Source of the DNA: Prolixibacteraceae bacterium JC049
GTDB lineage: Bacteria > Bacteroidota > Bacteroidia > Bacteroidales > Prolixibacteraceae
Assembly (NCBI GenBank): GCA_023369685.1
Contig: SACZ01000003.1
Location: forward strand, 520,818 to 584,817
Direction: 5' to 3'
Length of the DNA: 64,000 nucleotides
The notes beneath the pieces were generated by a model. The model had not been told where the DNA came from. It saw only the letters and a list, made by a program, of their open reading frames with translations, and did no database searches. A program made the translations under genes and the position numbers. Of this stretch, positions 1 to 8,732 are shown piece by piece (positions within the stretch are counted from its first letter, which is position 1; each line of letters opens with the position of its first letter).

Positions 1-363
1 TGTCGCTATTTAAAAGTAACTATGACTTATCATTCGCAGAATGTAGGTGTGCATATAAATGAATTCAGAGCTTTTGGTAAGAAAGTTAATGATACACAAG
101 TTGCCATTTCAGAACAAAAAACTTCAATTCAACTATATCCTAATCCGGTTAAAAAAGGAGAAAACTTGTATGTCATTGCTGGTAATAACAAGAATTCTAT
201 AATTGAGATATATAGTCTTACAGGTAGTTGTGTATATCAGAGAGTTATTGAGGAGGAAACACCAGTTGTAAATATATCATTACAAACTATTAGAAAAGGA
301 GTGTACATCTTTTTTATACGAGAAAATGGGAGACGGAAAAGAGAACTTTTAATTATTAAATAA
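1..363 (+). CDS. C-terminal end of a discoidin-like, T9SS-sorted secreted protein (5' partial)
   Basis: The reading frame is open from the first base, so this is the tail of a larger gene; the ATG at 22 is internal. The first ~28 residues (CRYLKVTMTY... GVHINEFRAFG) resemble the last strands of an F5/8 type C (discoidin) carbohydrate-binding domain. After a short linker the final ~75 residues form a T9SS type A sorting domain: YPNPVKKGENL, then IEIYSLTG, and a closing KGVYIFFI...RELLIIK pattern. Such domains direct export through the outer membrane and are normally cleaved. The missing N-terminus may be an enzyme, perhaps a glycosidase, but that cannot be seen. It lies 37 bases upstream of another T9SS cargo gene on the same strand, so the two may be co-transcribed. 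Confidence 0.85.
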   Translation, partial: CRYLKVTMTYHSQNVGVHINEFRAFGKKVNDTQVAISEQKTSIQLYPNPVKKGENLYVIAGNNKNSIIEIYSLTGSCVYQRVIEEETPVVNISLQTIRKGVYIFFIRENGRRKRELLIIK

Positions 364-400
364 AGGAAGGTTATTTAGTTTAACTTAAAAAACCTAAACG

Positions 401-3268
401 ATGAAAACGAAATTAATTAAAAGAGTTATTATGGCATGTAATGAATTGCGTGGCTTGTTAAAGTTTGTATGGAAGATCACATGTGTTTTGTTATTTTCTG
501 GAGTATCAGCCTTTGGGCAAACTGAAGCTGTCTTTAATCAACCAGGAGTAGGGCAGAATCACTATCTGGTAGAAAATCTGGATTATGTGGCATCTAAAGC
601 AATGGCTTTTGATTCTAAAAACCGACCCTATATTTTTTCTGGTATTGGTGGAGGAGAAATCAGAACCTTACGTAATGGAGTGTGGCATAAATTTAGTGTT
701 GCTGGCCTGTTTGCAGCCCAATTTGGGACAAATTTTGGACGAATAGAGCATTCTTTTAGAAATGACTATACAACTATAAACATAGATAAGAAAGATAATC
801 TTTATTTGTGTGTGCGAGCAAGAGTTGGAGGAAGAGCACAAGGGTATTTAATATTTGCAAAAAATGTAGCTACAGGAGTTTTTGGTGATACATTTGTAAT
901 AAAGGACATAATTCGTTCTAGAGGTCTCTACTATTTAGAACAAAATAATGGTGCAAATAATCAGAATTATCCTCCATCAGTAGTGATTCAAGCATATCAA
1001 CAGGGTTTTTCTTCGCCAAGAGGAGATGGCGCAAATCAGTTAAATAGAGTATCTTTGGCTGTTTTAGATTATACTAATGATGGAGATATTGAACTTGTTA
1101 CAGTAAAGCAAATCGGAGACAGGTGTACAAATTTCTGTTTTCATTCTGGAGGACATAACATCTCAGTGAGTAGAGGGGAGAATATTTATGCAGTATTTAA
1201 TAGAACAGACGATAACCCTAATGATCGGGATGGAAATAACGTGCATTATATTAGGAGGTATTCCAGAACGACAGGACTTTTATCAGATACAATAAGATTA
1301 TGTGTAGCACATCCTAGTTATGCCGACTCCCATTCATCTCCGGTTATTGCTGTTGATGATTCAGATGACCTGCATATAATGAGCGGGGGGCATGGAAGTA
1401 CACTGACATATTTCAAAATCCCTGATTTCTCTAACCGCTCATCATGGGTTGAAAATACAATTGGTGCAGGAAGAACTTATCCCGAACTATTAATAGATAG
1501 CCAGAATAATATGTTTTCAGCTTTTAGAGCTAGCGGAGGTGTTTATTTCCAAAAAACAACTGTAACAAATGGCTTCTCTGGAAGCAGTAACGGTTTTAAA
1601 TTGGCTCGACAATTAGCTTGTAGTAATTATTCTGGTTACTATCATAATCTGTTGAAAGATAATAATGATCGTATTTTTGCAACATGGAGTGTACTGTGTC
1701 GTATAGAGGGAAATAACTATGCAAATGATGGAGCCAGAGTAATTGCTTATACCGACGATTTAGGAGATAATTGGAGTATACCTAATCGTTATGACTTTCT
1801 AGGAAGAATTGTAGATGGGAAACAGGTGCAAAGAATAAATCCTAACTTGAAAACAGATTATATAAGCAGTTCTTTATCTTCTGCAATAACATTGTCCCCA
1901 ACTTCTAATGTCAATTTAACTGTAAATATTGAAGTGATTTCCGGCCCAGCCACTTTGAATGGTAATGTCTTAACTTTGACAGGAGAAGCAGGTGATGTAA
2001 GGCTTAAGTTTTTTAACTCGGGTAATGAACAGTACTATGGCGATGAAATATATGAAACCATTAAAATAGAAGAAAATTCTTTTAATGATTATGGTGGATT
2101 AGGCTATTCCGATATTGCTTCTGGAGATTTTGATAATGATGGTATTGATGAAGTTGCTGTTGTTAGAGCTGATGGAGGATCTCCTTTAGATTTACGCCAA
2201 AATCGAATCGTTATGTTTGAAGGGAAACGTTTACTTAAAAACTGGCATAAGGAAAATTTTCCAAACTTTCATGCAATTGCTGCGGGGAACTTAAATACCG
2301 ATGCAAGTGACGAAATTGTCGTTTTGACTGAAAATAGCAATAGAGTAAAGAAGAGAATTCTTGTGCTTGATGCTAATGGGCGAATTCTTCATGACTGGGA
2401 ATCAGGAGGAGTACATTTTCATGATATTACAGTGGGAGATTTTGATGCTGACGGCATCGATGAAATTGCTGTTACCCGTGAGCAGGGTGGAAGCCCATGG
2501 AGCAGAATTGTCAATAGAATAAATTTATACGAAGCAAATGGTACGTTTATTACTTCATGGACAGTAGGAAGCAATAATATATTTGAGATATGTGCTGGAA
2601 ATTTTAATAGAGATAGTAGAGATGAGATTGCAGTATTGTCTAGGAACAATGTAAAAATTACGACGAAGCAAAACGGAACAATTTTGCAAAACTGGTCATA
2701 TGGCGGAGTGTGGTTCTCTCACTTTACAACCGGAGATTTTGATGGAGATAATATCGATGAGATTGTTGGTGTAAAGAAAATTGGTGGTTCACCGTGGAGC
2801 AATACCTATGCTAGATTAATTACTTTCGAAGCTGATGGATCTAAAACCGATGAATGGGTTTTAGGAGATCAAAATATTCTTGGAATAACTGCAGGTAATC
2901 TTGACGGAGTTGCTACAGAAGAGTTGGCAATGTATCGTTGGGGAACTTATGCTAATAATAGAATATATTATTCTCAGGCTCATTGGGGAAGTGCTGCACA
3001 GGCTAGAAGTGCAAGAATACACGAGGAAACTTTAGATTTATTAATTTATCCAAATCCTGTTGGAAATAAATTATATTTCTCTGATTGCTTGCAAAAAAAA
3101 TCAACTTTAGAAATTTACTCTGTATATGGAAAACTAGTCTCTAAAATGACTGTCTATAATGAGTATGAGAAGATGGTTGATATCTCCTTTTTAGAAACAG
3201 GAGTATATGTAGTAAAAGGAATAGCTGCTAATGGTACCTGGTTTTGTCAGCGGATTATAAAAAAGTAG
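401..3268 (+). CDS. Secreted BNR_4-type propeller protein with FG-GAP repeats and T9SS sorting domain
   Basis: 955 residues. A signal peptide with a long n-region ends near residue 40 (LLFSGVSAFGQ). Residues ~45-465 look like the BNR_4 family, with motifs such as HNISVSRGENIYAVF, DSHSSPVIAVDDSDDLHIMSGGHG and GYYHNLLKDNNDRIFATWS. This fold occurs in some polysaccharide lyases and other sugar-acting proteins. A short Ig-like stretch (~490-545) follows. Residues ~565-860 carry FG-GAP/VCBS-like calcium-binding repeats (GDFDNDGIDEVAV, GDFDADGIDEIAV, GDFDGDNIDEIVG). A T9SS type A sorting domain (LLIYPNPVGNKLYFS ... VVKGIAANGTWFCQRIIKK) ends the protein. It is probably surface-attached or released. 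Lyase activity is possible but no catalytic residue could be assigned. An in-frame ATG at 431 is an alternative start. Confidence 0.85.
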   Translation: MKTKLIKRVIMACNELRGLLKFVWKITCVLLFSGVSAFGQTEAVFNQPGVGQNHYLVENLDYVASKAMAFDSKNRPYIFSGIGGGEIRTLRNGVWHKFSVAGLFAAQFGTNFGRIEHSFRNDYTTINIDKKDNLYLCVRARVGGRAQGYLIFAKNVATGVFGDTFVIKDIIRSRGLYYLEQNNGANNQNYPPSVVIQAYQQGFSSPRGDGANQLNRVSLAVLDYTNDGDIELVTVKQIGDRCTNFCFHSGGHNISVSRGENIYAVFNRTDDNPNDRDGNNVHYIRRYSRTTGLLSDTIRLCVAHPSYADSHSSPVIAVDDSDDLHIMSGGHGSTLTYFKIPDFSNRSSWVENTIGAGRTYPELLIDSQNNMFSAFRASGGVYFQKTTVTNGFSGSSNGFKLARQLACSNYSGYYHNLLKDNNDRIFATWSVLCRIEGNNYANDGARVIAYTDDLGDNWSIPNRYDFLGRIVDGKQVQRINPNLKTDYISSSLSSAITLSPTSNVNLTVNIEVISGPATLNGNVLTLTGEAGDVRLKFFNSGNEQYYGDEIYETIKIEENSFNDYGGLGYSDIASGDFDNDGIDEVAVVRADGGSPLDLRQNRIVMFEGKRLLKNWHKENFPNFHAIAAGNLNTDASDEIVVLTENSNRVKKRILVLDANGRILHDWESGGVHFHDITVGDFDADGIDEIAVTREQGGSPWSRIVNRINLYEANGTFITSWTVGSNNIFEICAGNFNRDSRDEIAVLSRNNVKITTKQNGTILQNWSYGGVWFSHFTTGDFDGDNIDEIVGVKKIGGSPWSNTYARLITFEADGSKTDEWVLGDQNILGITAGNLDGVATEELAMYRWGTYANNRIYYSQAHWGSAAQARSARIHEETLDLLIYPNPVGNKLYFSDCLQKKSTLEIYSVYGKLVSKMTVYNEYEKMVDISFLETGVYVVKGIAANGTWFCQRIIKK

Positions 3269-3346
3269 ATGTTGAATTATTTAGTAGTTATGATGATAGT
3301 TCGTTGCTGTCTTTCCAGGGCAGCTACCATTTAGTTAGTTCAGTTC

Positions 3347-3383
3347 GAGGCCACAACTTCAATGTTTGTGGTCTCTTTTTTTT
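3347..3383 (+). terminator. Rho-independent terminator after the BNR/FG-GAP gene
   Basis: GAGGCCACAA pairs with TTTGTGGTCTC (one G-T pair near the base) around a short loop and is followed by eight T residues. It ends transcription of the gene stopping at 3268 and separates it from the macro-domain gene. Confidence 0.8.
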
Positions 3384-3437
3384 GCAGTTTATTATGGTTA
3401 TCTTCATAAAACCAATAGCTCTAAAGAATTTAGATGA

Positions 3438-3893
3438 ATGAAGACCGTAAAAGGAGACTTGATACAATTGGCATTAGCTGGTGAATTCGATGTGATAATT
3501 CATGGTTGTAATTGTTTTTGTACTATGGGAGCAGGAATTGCTAAAGGAATAAAATTCAACTTCCCGGAAGCTTATGCCAAAGATCTAAATACAGAATCGG
3601 GAGATGAAAACAAACTGGGAACAATCTCATTTGCTGAAGTTAAAGTTTCAACTGGAAAACTTATTGTAGTAAACGCTTATACTCAGTATCATTATGCCGG
3701 AGCAGACCGATTAGTAAACTATGATGCTGTTCGTTCAGCTTTCCGTGAGGTGAAGCAAAAATTCAGTGACTTGCGAATTGGTTATCCAGCCATTGGTACC
3801 GGATTAGCTGGAGGCGACTGGAATATTATAGCTACAATTATCGATGAAGAGTTGGATGGAGAACAACACACATTTGTGGAATATCAGTTATAA
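3438..3893 (+). CDS. Macro-domain protein, TARG1/ALC1-like ADP-ribose hydrolase
   Basis: 151 residues, one macro domain and nothing else. The N-terminus GDLIQLA...FDVIIHGCNCFCTMGAGIA matches the adenine- and phosphate-binding loops of the macro domain, and YPAIGTGLAGGDW is the second glycine-rich phosphate loop. The 'HGCNCFCTMGAGIAKGI' form resembles the TARG1/ALC1-like branch, which removes ADP-ribose esters from proteins or nucleic acids and deacetylates O-acetyl-ADP-ribose. A Lys and Asp are expected as catalytic residues in TARG1; they were not assigned with certainty here. Cytoplasmic, with no signal peptide. It has its own position between a terminator and a convergent MATE gene, with no toxin (DarT-like) partner next to it in this window. 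Confidence 0.85.
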   Translation: MKTVKGDLIQLALAGEFDVIIHGCNCFCTMGAGIAKGIKFNFPEAYAKDLNTESGDENKLGTISFAEVKVSTGKLIVVNAYTQYHYAGADRLVNYDAVRSAFREVKQKFSDLRIGYPAIGTGLAGGDWNIIATIIDEELDGEQHTFVEYQL

Positions 3894-3919
3894 GGTTTAA
3901 AAGTTGGAAATGTTAGCTC

Positions 3920-5266
3920 TTACTTCACTTCTTCCTTCTTAATAATCACCTTATTTTTCCACTTACCAGTCATATAATAGAACCATGAAGCGGAGGCCCC
4001 TAGCAGCCACGAAGCCGGAAGTGCCCAGAATATTCCGTTTACTCCAATTTTTTGTGAAAGGAAATAGGTCAATGGAATTCGCAGTACCCATAAACTCAAA
4101 ACGGTTATAAGCATAGGCACTAAAGTGGCACCAGCACCACGTAGTATTCCGTAAAACGAAAACATTATAGAGAACAAAATATAGAATGAAGAAACGATTA
4201 CCAAGTAGTCTATTCCAATATTGATAACATCCTGATCGCTGGTAAACATGCGCATAAGCGTTTCACCTGTAAGTACGATTAATGCAGTGGAAAGCACACA
4301 ATAACCACCCGAAATAAGCAATGTAGCACGCAATCCGCGTTTGGCCCTTCGTTCTTGAAATGCACCCAGGTTTTGAGCTGCAAAGCTCGATAGTGCCGAA
4401 GAAAATGTCATAGCAGGCATCTTGGCAAATGCATCAATACGCATAGCAGCAGTATAAGCAGCAACAGCATTGGTTCCAAAACCATTTACAATTCCCATAA
4501 TGGCCATCATACCAATGGCTACAAACGACTGCTGAAAACCAGTAGGAAGTCCGATTCTAACACAAGAATAGAATATTTTCCAATTGAATTGTATCTGTTT
4601 TATGCGGAACTGCACCAGTTTGTGTGTCTTGTTCAAATACCATGCAGCAGTGAAGAATGCTCCTGCGTGAGCAATTACAGTAGCATAAGCTACTCCGGCA
4701 ATTCCCCATTTAAATACAATCACAAATAGCAAATCGAGAATGGTATTGGCACACACAGCTATAATCATAAACCATAGCGGTGTTTTACTATCACCCATTC
4801 CTCGTAAAACAGAAGTAATACCATTAAAGCCAAAGAATAAAGCCATTCCCAATAGGTAGGTTTGCAGATAAGTAGTGGCTTGTGGCATCAGCTCTTCAGG
4901 GAGAATCATTAGTCGGAAGATATCTTCTGCAAAATAAATCCCTATAATCGATATTAATACTCCAGCAGCTGCAAAAAACACGTAAATAGTGTCGATGGTA
5001 CGTTTGACATTATCGTATTGTTTCGCACCAAAAAACTGAGAGACAACAGTTGAGGCTCCAGAACCTACACCAATAACCAACGAAATCAGAGTGAAAATGA
5101 TGGGAAATGATGCTCCTACAGCTGCAAGTGCTTCTTTTCCAATGTAATTTCCAACAATGATGCTGTCGATGATGCTATATAGATTTTGAAATAAGCTACT
5201 TACCACCATGGGTAAAGCGAATCTCATTATCAGTTTCGATTCTTTTCCTTGTGTGAAGTCTTTCAT
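3920..5266 (-). CDS. MATE family multidrug/solute efflux transporter
   Basis: 448 residues, twelve predicted hydrophobic segments arranged as two MatE halves (about 12-205 and 230-430). Typical MATE motifs are present: the N-terminal KLIMRFALPMVVSSLFQNLYSIID and VGSGASTVVSQFFGAKQ. Family members export cationic drugs and metabolites with Na+ or H+ counterflow across the inner membrane; the substrate is not predictable. The C-terminus is short and lysine-rich (KNKVIIKKEEVK). The gene is monocistronic, convergent with the macro-domain gene (26-base gap, no obvious hairpin) and divergent from the oxidoreductase gene at 5623. A -7-like TAGTTTTG (minus strand, 5322-5315) lies about 50 bases upstream of its ATG, but without a good -33 element. 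Confidence 0.93.
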   Translation of the reverse strand: MKDFTQGKESKLIMRFALPMVVSSLFQNLYSIIDSIIVGNYIGKEALAAVGASFPIIFTLISLVIGVGSGASTVVSQFFGAKQYDNVKRTIDTIYVFFAAAGVLISIIGIYFAEDIFRLMILPEELMPQATTYLQTYLLGMALFFGFNGITSVLRGMGDSKTPLWFMIIAVCANTILDLLFVIVFKWGIAGVAYATVIAHAGAFFTAAWYLNKTHKLVQFRIKQIQFNWKIFYSCVRIGLPTGFQQSFVAIGMMAIMGIVNGFGTNAVAAYTAAMRIDAFAKMPAMTFSSALSSFAAQNLGAFQERRAKRGLRATLLISGGYCVLSTALIVLTGETLMRMFTSDQDVINIGIDYLVIVSSFYILFSIMFSFYGILRGAGATLVPMLITVLSLWVLRIPLTYFLSQKIGVNGIFWALPASWLLGASASWFYYMTGKWKNKVIIKKEEVK

Positions 5267-5622
5267 TCGTTGTCACATTTCCGATGCAAAACTCGTCTTT
5301 TTATCTCGCCCCGCCAAAACTATATGAATAAAGTTTTAATTGGAGAGCCACTTATTCCTATTTAGAATTGCTGGTATGCTGTTGTGTATTACTTGTCACT
5401 CGGAGTGAAAAATAAGAAGATATGGACAAAAGCTTAGAAATATGGATGTTACAATACGTGTTGGGGTAATGAGTTGATTACTAGGTTTGTTAAGATAATG
5501 TTTAACTCCCGTTTTACAATAGTGTTTGTTTATTTATGGGGAAAAGACATGGATCGGTTTTAACTTATAAAAGCATTTGCCAGGAACGCAGATGTCATAG
5601 ACAGAAACCAAAAATTGAATTA
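5267..5622. other. Divergent intergenic region between MATE and Gfo/Idh/MocA genes
   Basis: 356 bases without a convincing gene. It holds a promoter-like -7 box for the MATE gene on the minus strand (5315-5322) and a good promoter for the oxidoreductase gene on the plus strand (5460-5489). The open frame from 5536 that runs into the oxidoreductase is read as untranslated leader. No hairpin or repeat was seen in the remainder. Confidence 0.6.
5460..5489 (+). promoter_or_regulatory. Bacteroidota-type promoter for the Gfo/Idh/MocA-PmoA operon
   Basis: GTTG at 5460-5463, an 18-base spacer, then TAGGTTTG at 5482-5489, a perfect TAnnTTTG -7 box. It predicts transcription from about 5496 and a leader of about 125 bases. 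Confidence 0.55.
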
Positions 5623-6957
5623 ATGGAATCGAGAAGATCTTTTTTGAAGAAGACAGCAGCAGCCGGATCGGCAGTTGTAGTGGCTCCAACTATTATTTCG
5701 GCTAGCGCTTTTGGTGCAAACGACCGAATTAATGCAGCAGTTCTGGGACTTAATGGTCGTGGAAAAAGCCATGTGAAAGCATTAATGTCACAGAAAAATG
5801 TACAGGTGACTACATTGTGTGATCCAGATATGAATATTTTACGTGAGCGTCGTACTCAGTTTCAAGAGACGTACAACAAGGATGTTAAGCTAGAGCAAGA
5901 CCTACGTCGTGTAATGGACGATAAGGATATCGATGTGGTAAGTATTGCTTCTCCAAACCATTGGCATGCACTGTCGGTAATCTGGGCTTGTCAGGCCGGT
6001 AAAGATGTGTATGTAGAAAAACCAGGTTCTCACAATATTTGGGAAGGACGTAAAATGGTTGAAGCAGCCAACAAATACAATCGAATTGTTCAGCATGGTG
6101 TACAGTTGCGTAGTTCTCCTGCAGTACAGGAAGCTGTTCAATTGATGCGTGAAGGATATATCGGACGTGTGTACATGTCGCGAGGATTGGTATTCCGCTG
6201 GAGAGGCGATATTGGCAACAAAGGAGTTTCGTCGGTACCTACAGGTTTAGATTATGACCTATGGACAGGGCCAGCGCAAAAACGTCCGTTTACAAAGAAC
6301 TTAGTACACTATAACTGGCATTGGCATTGGGATTATGGTAATGGCGATGTGGGTAACCAGGGAATTCACGAAACAGACCTTTGTATGTGGGGATTGGATG
6401 TTGGTTTGCCATCTAAAATTACTTCAATGGGCGGAAAGTTCCTTTGGGACGACTGTAAAGAGGTGCCAGAAGTTCTAACTTCGGTTTACCATTATCCAGA
6501 CGAAGGTAAAATCATTCAGTTCGAAGTTCGTCCTTGGTGTACAAATACCGAAGAGGGAGCAACTGTAGGTAATATCTTCTATGGTGAAAAAGGTATTTTG
6601 GTAGTAGATGGCTACAACAAATACAAAACTTACTTTGGAAAGAACCGCAAACCAGGGAAATCGGGTAGCGACAACGAAAAATCGGCTACTGGTATTAATC
6701 GTGGAGAAGGAGGAACAGGTGGTCACTTTGCAAACTTCATCGAAGCCGTTCGTAAGCAAGATAAATCAATCTTGAATGCTCCGGTTGAGACTGCACACTT
6801 GTCATCTGGCTTGGCTCACTTGGGTAATATCGCCTACAGAACCGAGCGCGTTATTACTTTCGACCCGAAGAAAGAGCAGATTGTAAACGATCCGGAAGCG
6901 AACAAAATGTTGACGCGCGACTACCGCAAAGGATTCGAAGTGCCAGAGAAAGTTTAA
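5623..6957 (+). CDS. Tat-exported Gfo/Idh/MocA family oxidoreductase
   Basis: 444 residues from ATG 5623. This start is chosen because it gives a twin-arginine signal (MESRRSFLKKTAAAGSAVVV) directly; the frame is open further upstream but that stretch has no signal-like features. The N-terminal NAD(P)-binding Rossmann fold begins at NDRINAAVLGLNGRGKSH. The conserved EKPGSHNIWEGRKMVEAA segment carries the family's EKP motif, and the GNGDVGNQGIHETDLCMWGL stretch is in the substrate domain. Relatives oxidise or isomerise sugars, and some (GH109) hydrolyse N-acetylgalactosaminides by an NAD-dependent route; the exact substrate is not determined. It is followed 30 bases later by a PmoA-like gene on the same strand, a pairing that suggests a joint role in periplasmic sugar metabolism. 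Confidence 0.88.
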   Translation: MESRRSFLKKTAAAGSAVVVAPTIISASAFGANDRINAAVLGLNGRGKSHVKALMSQKNVQVTTLCDPDMNILRERRTQFQETYNKDVKLEQDLRRVMDDKDIDVVSIASPNHWHALSVIWACQAGKDVYVEKPGSHNIWEGRKMVEAANKYNRIVQHGVQLRSSPAVQEAVQLMREGYIGRVYMSRGLVFRWRGDIGNKGVSSVPTGLDYDLWTGPAQKRPFTKNLVHYNWHWHWDYGNGDVGNQGIHETDLCMWGLDVGLPSKITSMGGKFLWDDCKEVPEVLTSVYHYPDEGKIIQFEVRPWCTNTEEGATVGNIFYGEKGILVVDGYNKYKTYFGKNRKPGKSGSDNEKSATGINRGEGGTGGHFANFIEAVRKQDKSILNAPVETAHLSSGLAHLGNIAYRTERVITFDPKKEQIVNDPEANKMLTRDYRKGFEVPEKV

Positions 6958-6987
6958 TTGTAATAACCGGACTTAGATTTAAATTTG

Positions 6988-8016
6988 ATGAAACTATTAG
7001 TTATGACTTTACTTAGTGGTAGTTTACTGCTTGGTTCAGCATTCGGCAAAGAGCCTATAAAATTAGAGGTGAAAAAGGCCGAAAAGAAAGTGAATGTGTT
7101 AGTGGATGGGAAACTCTTTACCTCATATATATATCCGAAGAATGTAAAGAAGCCTGTTTTGTGGCCAGTCATGTCGGCCGAAGGAAATATGTTGACGCGT
7201 AGCTACCCGATGGTGAATAAGTCGGGCGACCGTACCGATCATCCTCACCATGTTGGTATCTGGTTAAACTACGGAGATGTAAATGGACTGGATTTCTGGA
7301 ATAACTCGGAAGCCATCGCTCCGAAAGACAGAGCTCATTACGGAACCATTTTCCATAAAGATATTAAGAAGGCTAAAAGTGGCAACGGAAAAGCACTATT
7401 GGTAACAACTTCGGAATGGAAAACACCTGAAAATAAAGTGTTGTTGGAAGAAGAAACTTCATTTGCATTTAAAGCCAATGACAAAGTTCGTATTATCGAT
7501 AGAGAAACAACTTTGAAGGCCATTGCGCCAACGGTAAAGTTCACCGATAATAAAGAGGGAATGTTTGCCATTCGTGTTGCTCGTGAGTTGGAATTACCTT
7601 CCGATAAGCCAACTAAATTGATGGATTCGCATGGAGTTATCACTAAGGTGGCTAAAATGGATAATTCATTGGTGAAAGGTAACTACCGTGCTGCCGATGG
7701 CGTTGAAGGTGGAAAAGTTTGGGGTACAAGAAACCGTTGGATGAAGCTTTCGAGCGAAATCAATGGAGAGAAAGTAAACCTAATCATTATCGATCATCCA
7801 AAGAATGTGGGGTACCCTACCTATTGGCATGCTCGTGGATATGGACTTTTTGCAGCCAATACTCTTGGTCACAAAATTTTTAGTAAAGGAGTAAGCGAGT
7901 TGAATTTTCAGTTGTCGAAAGGCGAGAAAGCTACTTTCCGTTATCGTTTGGTTGTAGCATCTGCCGACTTAACGGATGCTGAAATCAATAAACTGGCCGA
8001 CGAATACGCAAAGTAA
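6988..8016 (+). CDS. PmoA-like (DUF6807) secreted protein
   Basis: 342 residues from ATG 6988; the preceding in-frame TTG at 6985 is less likely. A signal peptide (MKLLVMTLLSGSLLLGSAFG) precedes a single DUF6807 domain, recognised by RTDHPHHVGIWLNYGDVNGLDFWNNS and later NRWMKLSSEINGEKVNLIIID and YPTYWHARGYGLFAANTLG. The family is often annotated 'methane oxygenase PmoA' but has no evident relation to methane oxidation; it usually lies beside sugar oxidoreductases and glycosidases and its reaction is unknown. The conserved His pairs (HPHH) could bind metal. It is almost certainly co-transcribed with the Gfo/Idh/MocA gene and ends before a strong terminator. Confidence 0.85.
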   Translation: MKLLVMTLLSGSLLLGSAFGKEPIKLEVKKAEKKVNVLVDGKLFTSYIYPKNVKKPVLWPVMSAEGNMLTRSYPMVNKSGDRTDHPHHVGIWLNYGDVNGLDFWNNSEAIAPKDRAHYGTIFHKDIKKAKSGNGKALLVTTSEWKTPENKVLLEEETSFAFKANDKVRIIDRETTLKAIAPTVKFTDNKEGMFAIRVARELELPSDKPTKLMDSHGVITKVAKMDNSLVKGNYRAADGVEGGKVWGTRNRWMKLSSEINGEKVNLIIIDHPKNVGYPTYWHARGYGLFAANTLGHKIFSKGVSELNFQLSKGEKATFRYRLVVASADLTDAEINKLADEYAK

Positions 8017-8048
8017 TTTTACAAGATTACCTAAAAATTCATAAGCCT

Positions 8049-8092
8049 ACAGCTCGATAGAAACAGAATACAGTTTTTATCGAGCTGTTTTT
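8049..8092 (+). terminator. Terminator of the Gfo/Idh/MocA-PmoA operon
   Basis: ACAGCTCGATA (8049-8059) pairs perfectly with TATCGAGCTGT (8078-8088), followed by a run of five T residues. Confidence 0.85.
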
Positions 8093-8128
8093 GTTATTTC
8101 AGTGGTATTTACAAAATAGATGAAAGCC

Positions 8129-8160
8129 GTTGAATGTCTTTGATATTTGTTCTACATTTG
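8129..8160 (+). promoter_or_regulatory. Promoter of the ECF sigma factor gene
   Basis: GTTG at 8129-8132, 20-base spacer, perfect -7 box TACATTTG at 8153-8160. It overlaps the upstream part of the sigma-factor frame, which argues that translation starts at ATG 8178 and not at the earlier TTG at 8130. Confidence 0.65.
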
Positions 8161-8177
8161 TTTGGCGAAACAATCGT

Positions 8178-8732
8178 ATGACAACTAGAAAACCATATTT
8201 CTTATTATCCAAAGAAGCCTTTTCTCACTTCTTTAAACTGAACTATCAACAGGCATGTGTGGTAGCACTTCGTTATGTCGATGAGGTAGAGAAAGCAGAG
8301 GATATTGTACAGGATGTATTTAAAGATTTATGGGAGAAGGGAAAATACTACCAAATTGAAGGTGATGGAAGGTCTTACCTGTTTTCTTCTGTGCGAAATC
8401 GTTGCATCAACTTCATTCAGCGCGAAAAACAAAATACGCTTCCCATTAATGATGAGGTAATGAATCAGTCGGAATCAGTAAAGTTGACAGATGATGAACA
8501 ACTATCTATTCGTATAGCCCGAATAATTGAGAAGATGCCTCCTCGTTGTCAACAGATATTCCGATTGGCATATATTAGCGATTATTCTTATCAGGAAATA
8601 GCTGATGAGCTCCAGGTATCAAAGAATACCGTTAAAACCCAGATGGGAATTGCCTATCGGTTACTTCGTGAAGAGTTGAAACAGTATATGATGAATCTGT
8701 TGGGCGTTTTCTTAAATCTGTGCAGAAAATAG
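8178..8732 (+). CDS. ECF-type RNA polymerase sigma factor (RpoE-like, Bacteroidota family)
   Basis: 184 residues from ATG 8178, a start supported by the promoter just upstream. Region 2 is at ~15-85 (FKLNYQQACVVALRYV ... AEDIVQDVFKDLWEKG ... YLFSSVRNRCINFIQRE) and region 4 with its helix-turn-helix at ~115-170 (MPPRCQQIFRLAYISDYSYQEIADELQVSKNTVKTQMGIA, given in part). Such factors usually work with a FecR-type anti-sigma factor and control SusCD or stress genes. No FecR or other anti-sigma gene follows here: the next gene is the convergent end of the curli operon, so this is an orphan. The target is unknown; both the PmoA operon and the curli operon are physically close. Confidence 0.9.
   Translation: MTTRKPYFLLSKEAFSHFFKLNYQQACVVALRYVDEVEKAEDIVQDVFKDLWEKGKYYQIEGDGRSYLFSSVRNRCINFIQREKQNTLPINDEVMNQSESVKLTDDEQLSIRIARIIEKMPPRCQQIFRLAYISDYSYQEIADELQVSKNTVKTQMGIAYRLLREELKQYMMNLLGVFLNLCRK

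Noticed and set aside
3244-3441. A 65-codon frame on the plus strand between the BNR gene and the macro gene
   Set aside because: It begins inside the previous gene, runs through the strong terminator at 3347-3383 and has no recognisable protein features.
6985-8016. Methane oxidation suggested by the PmoA name
   Set aside because: The protein is a DUF6807 family member with a signal peptide, not a membrane subunit of methane monooxygenase.
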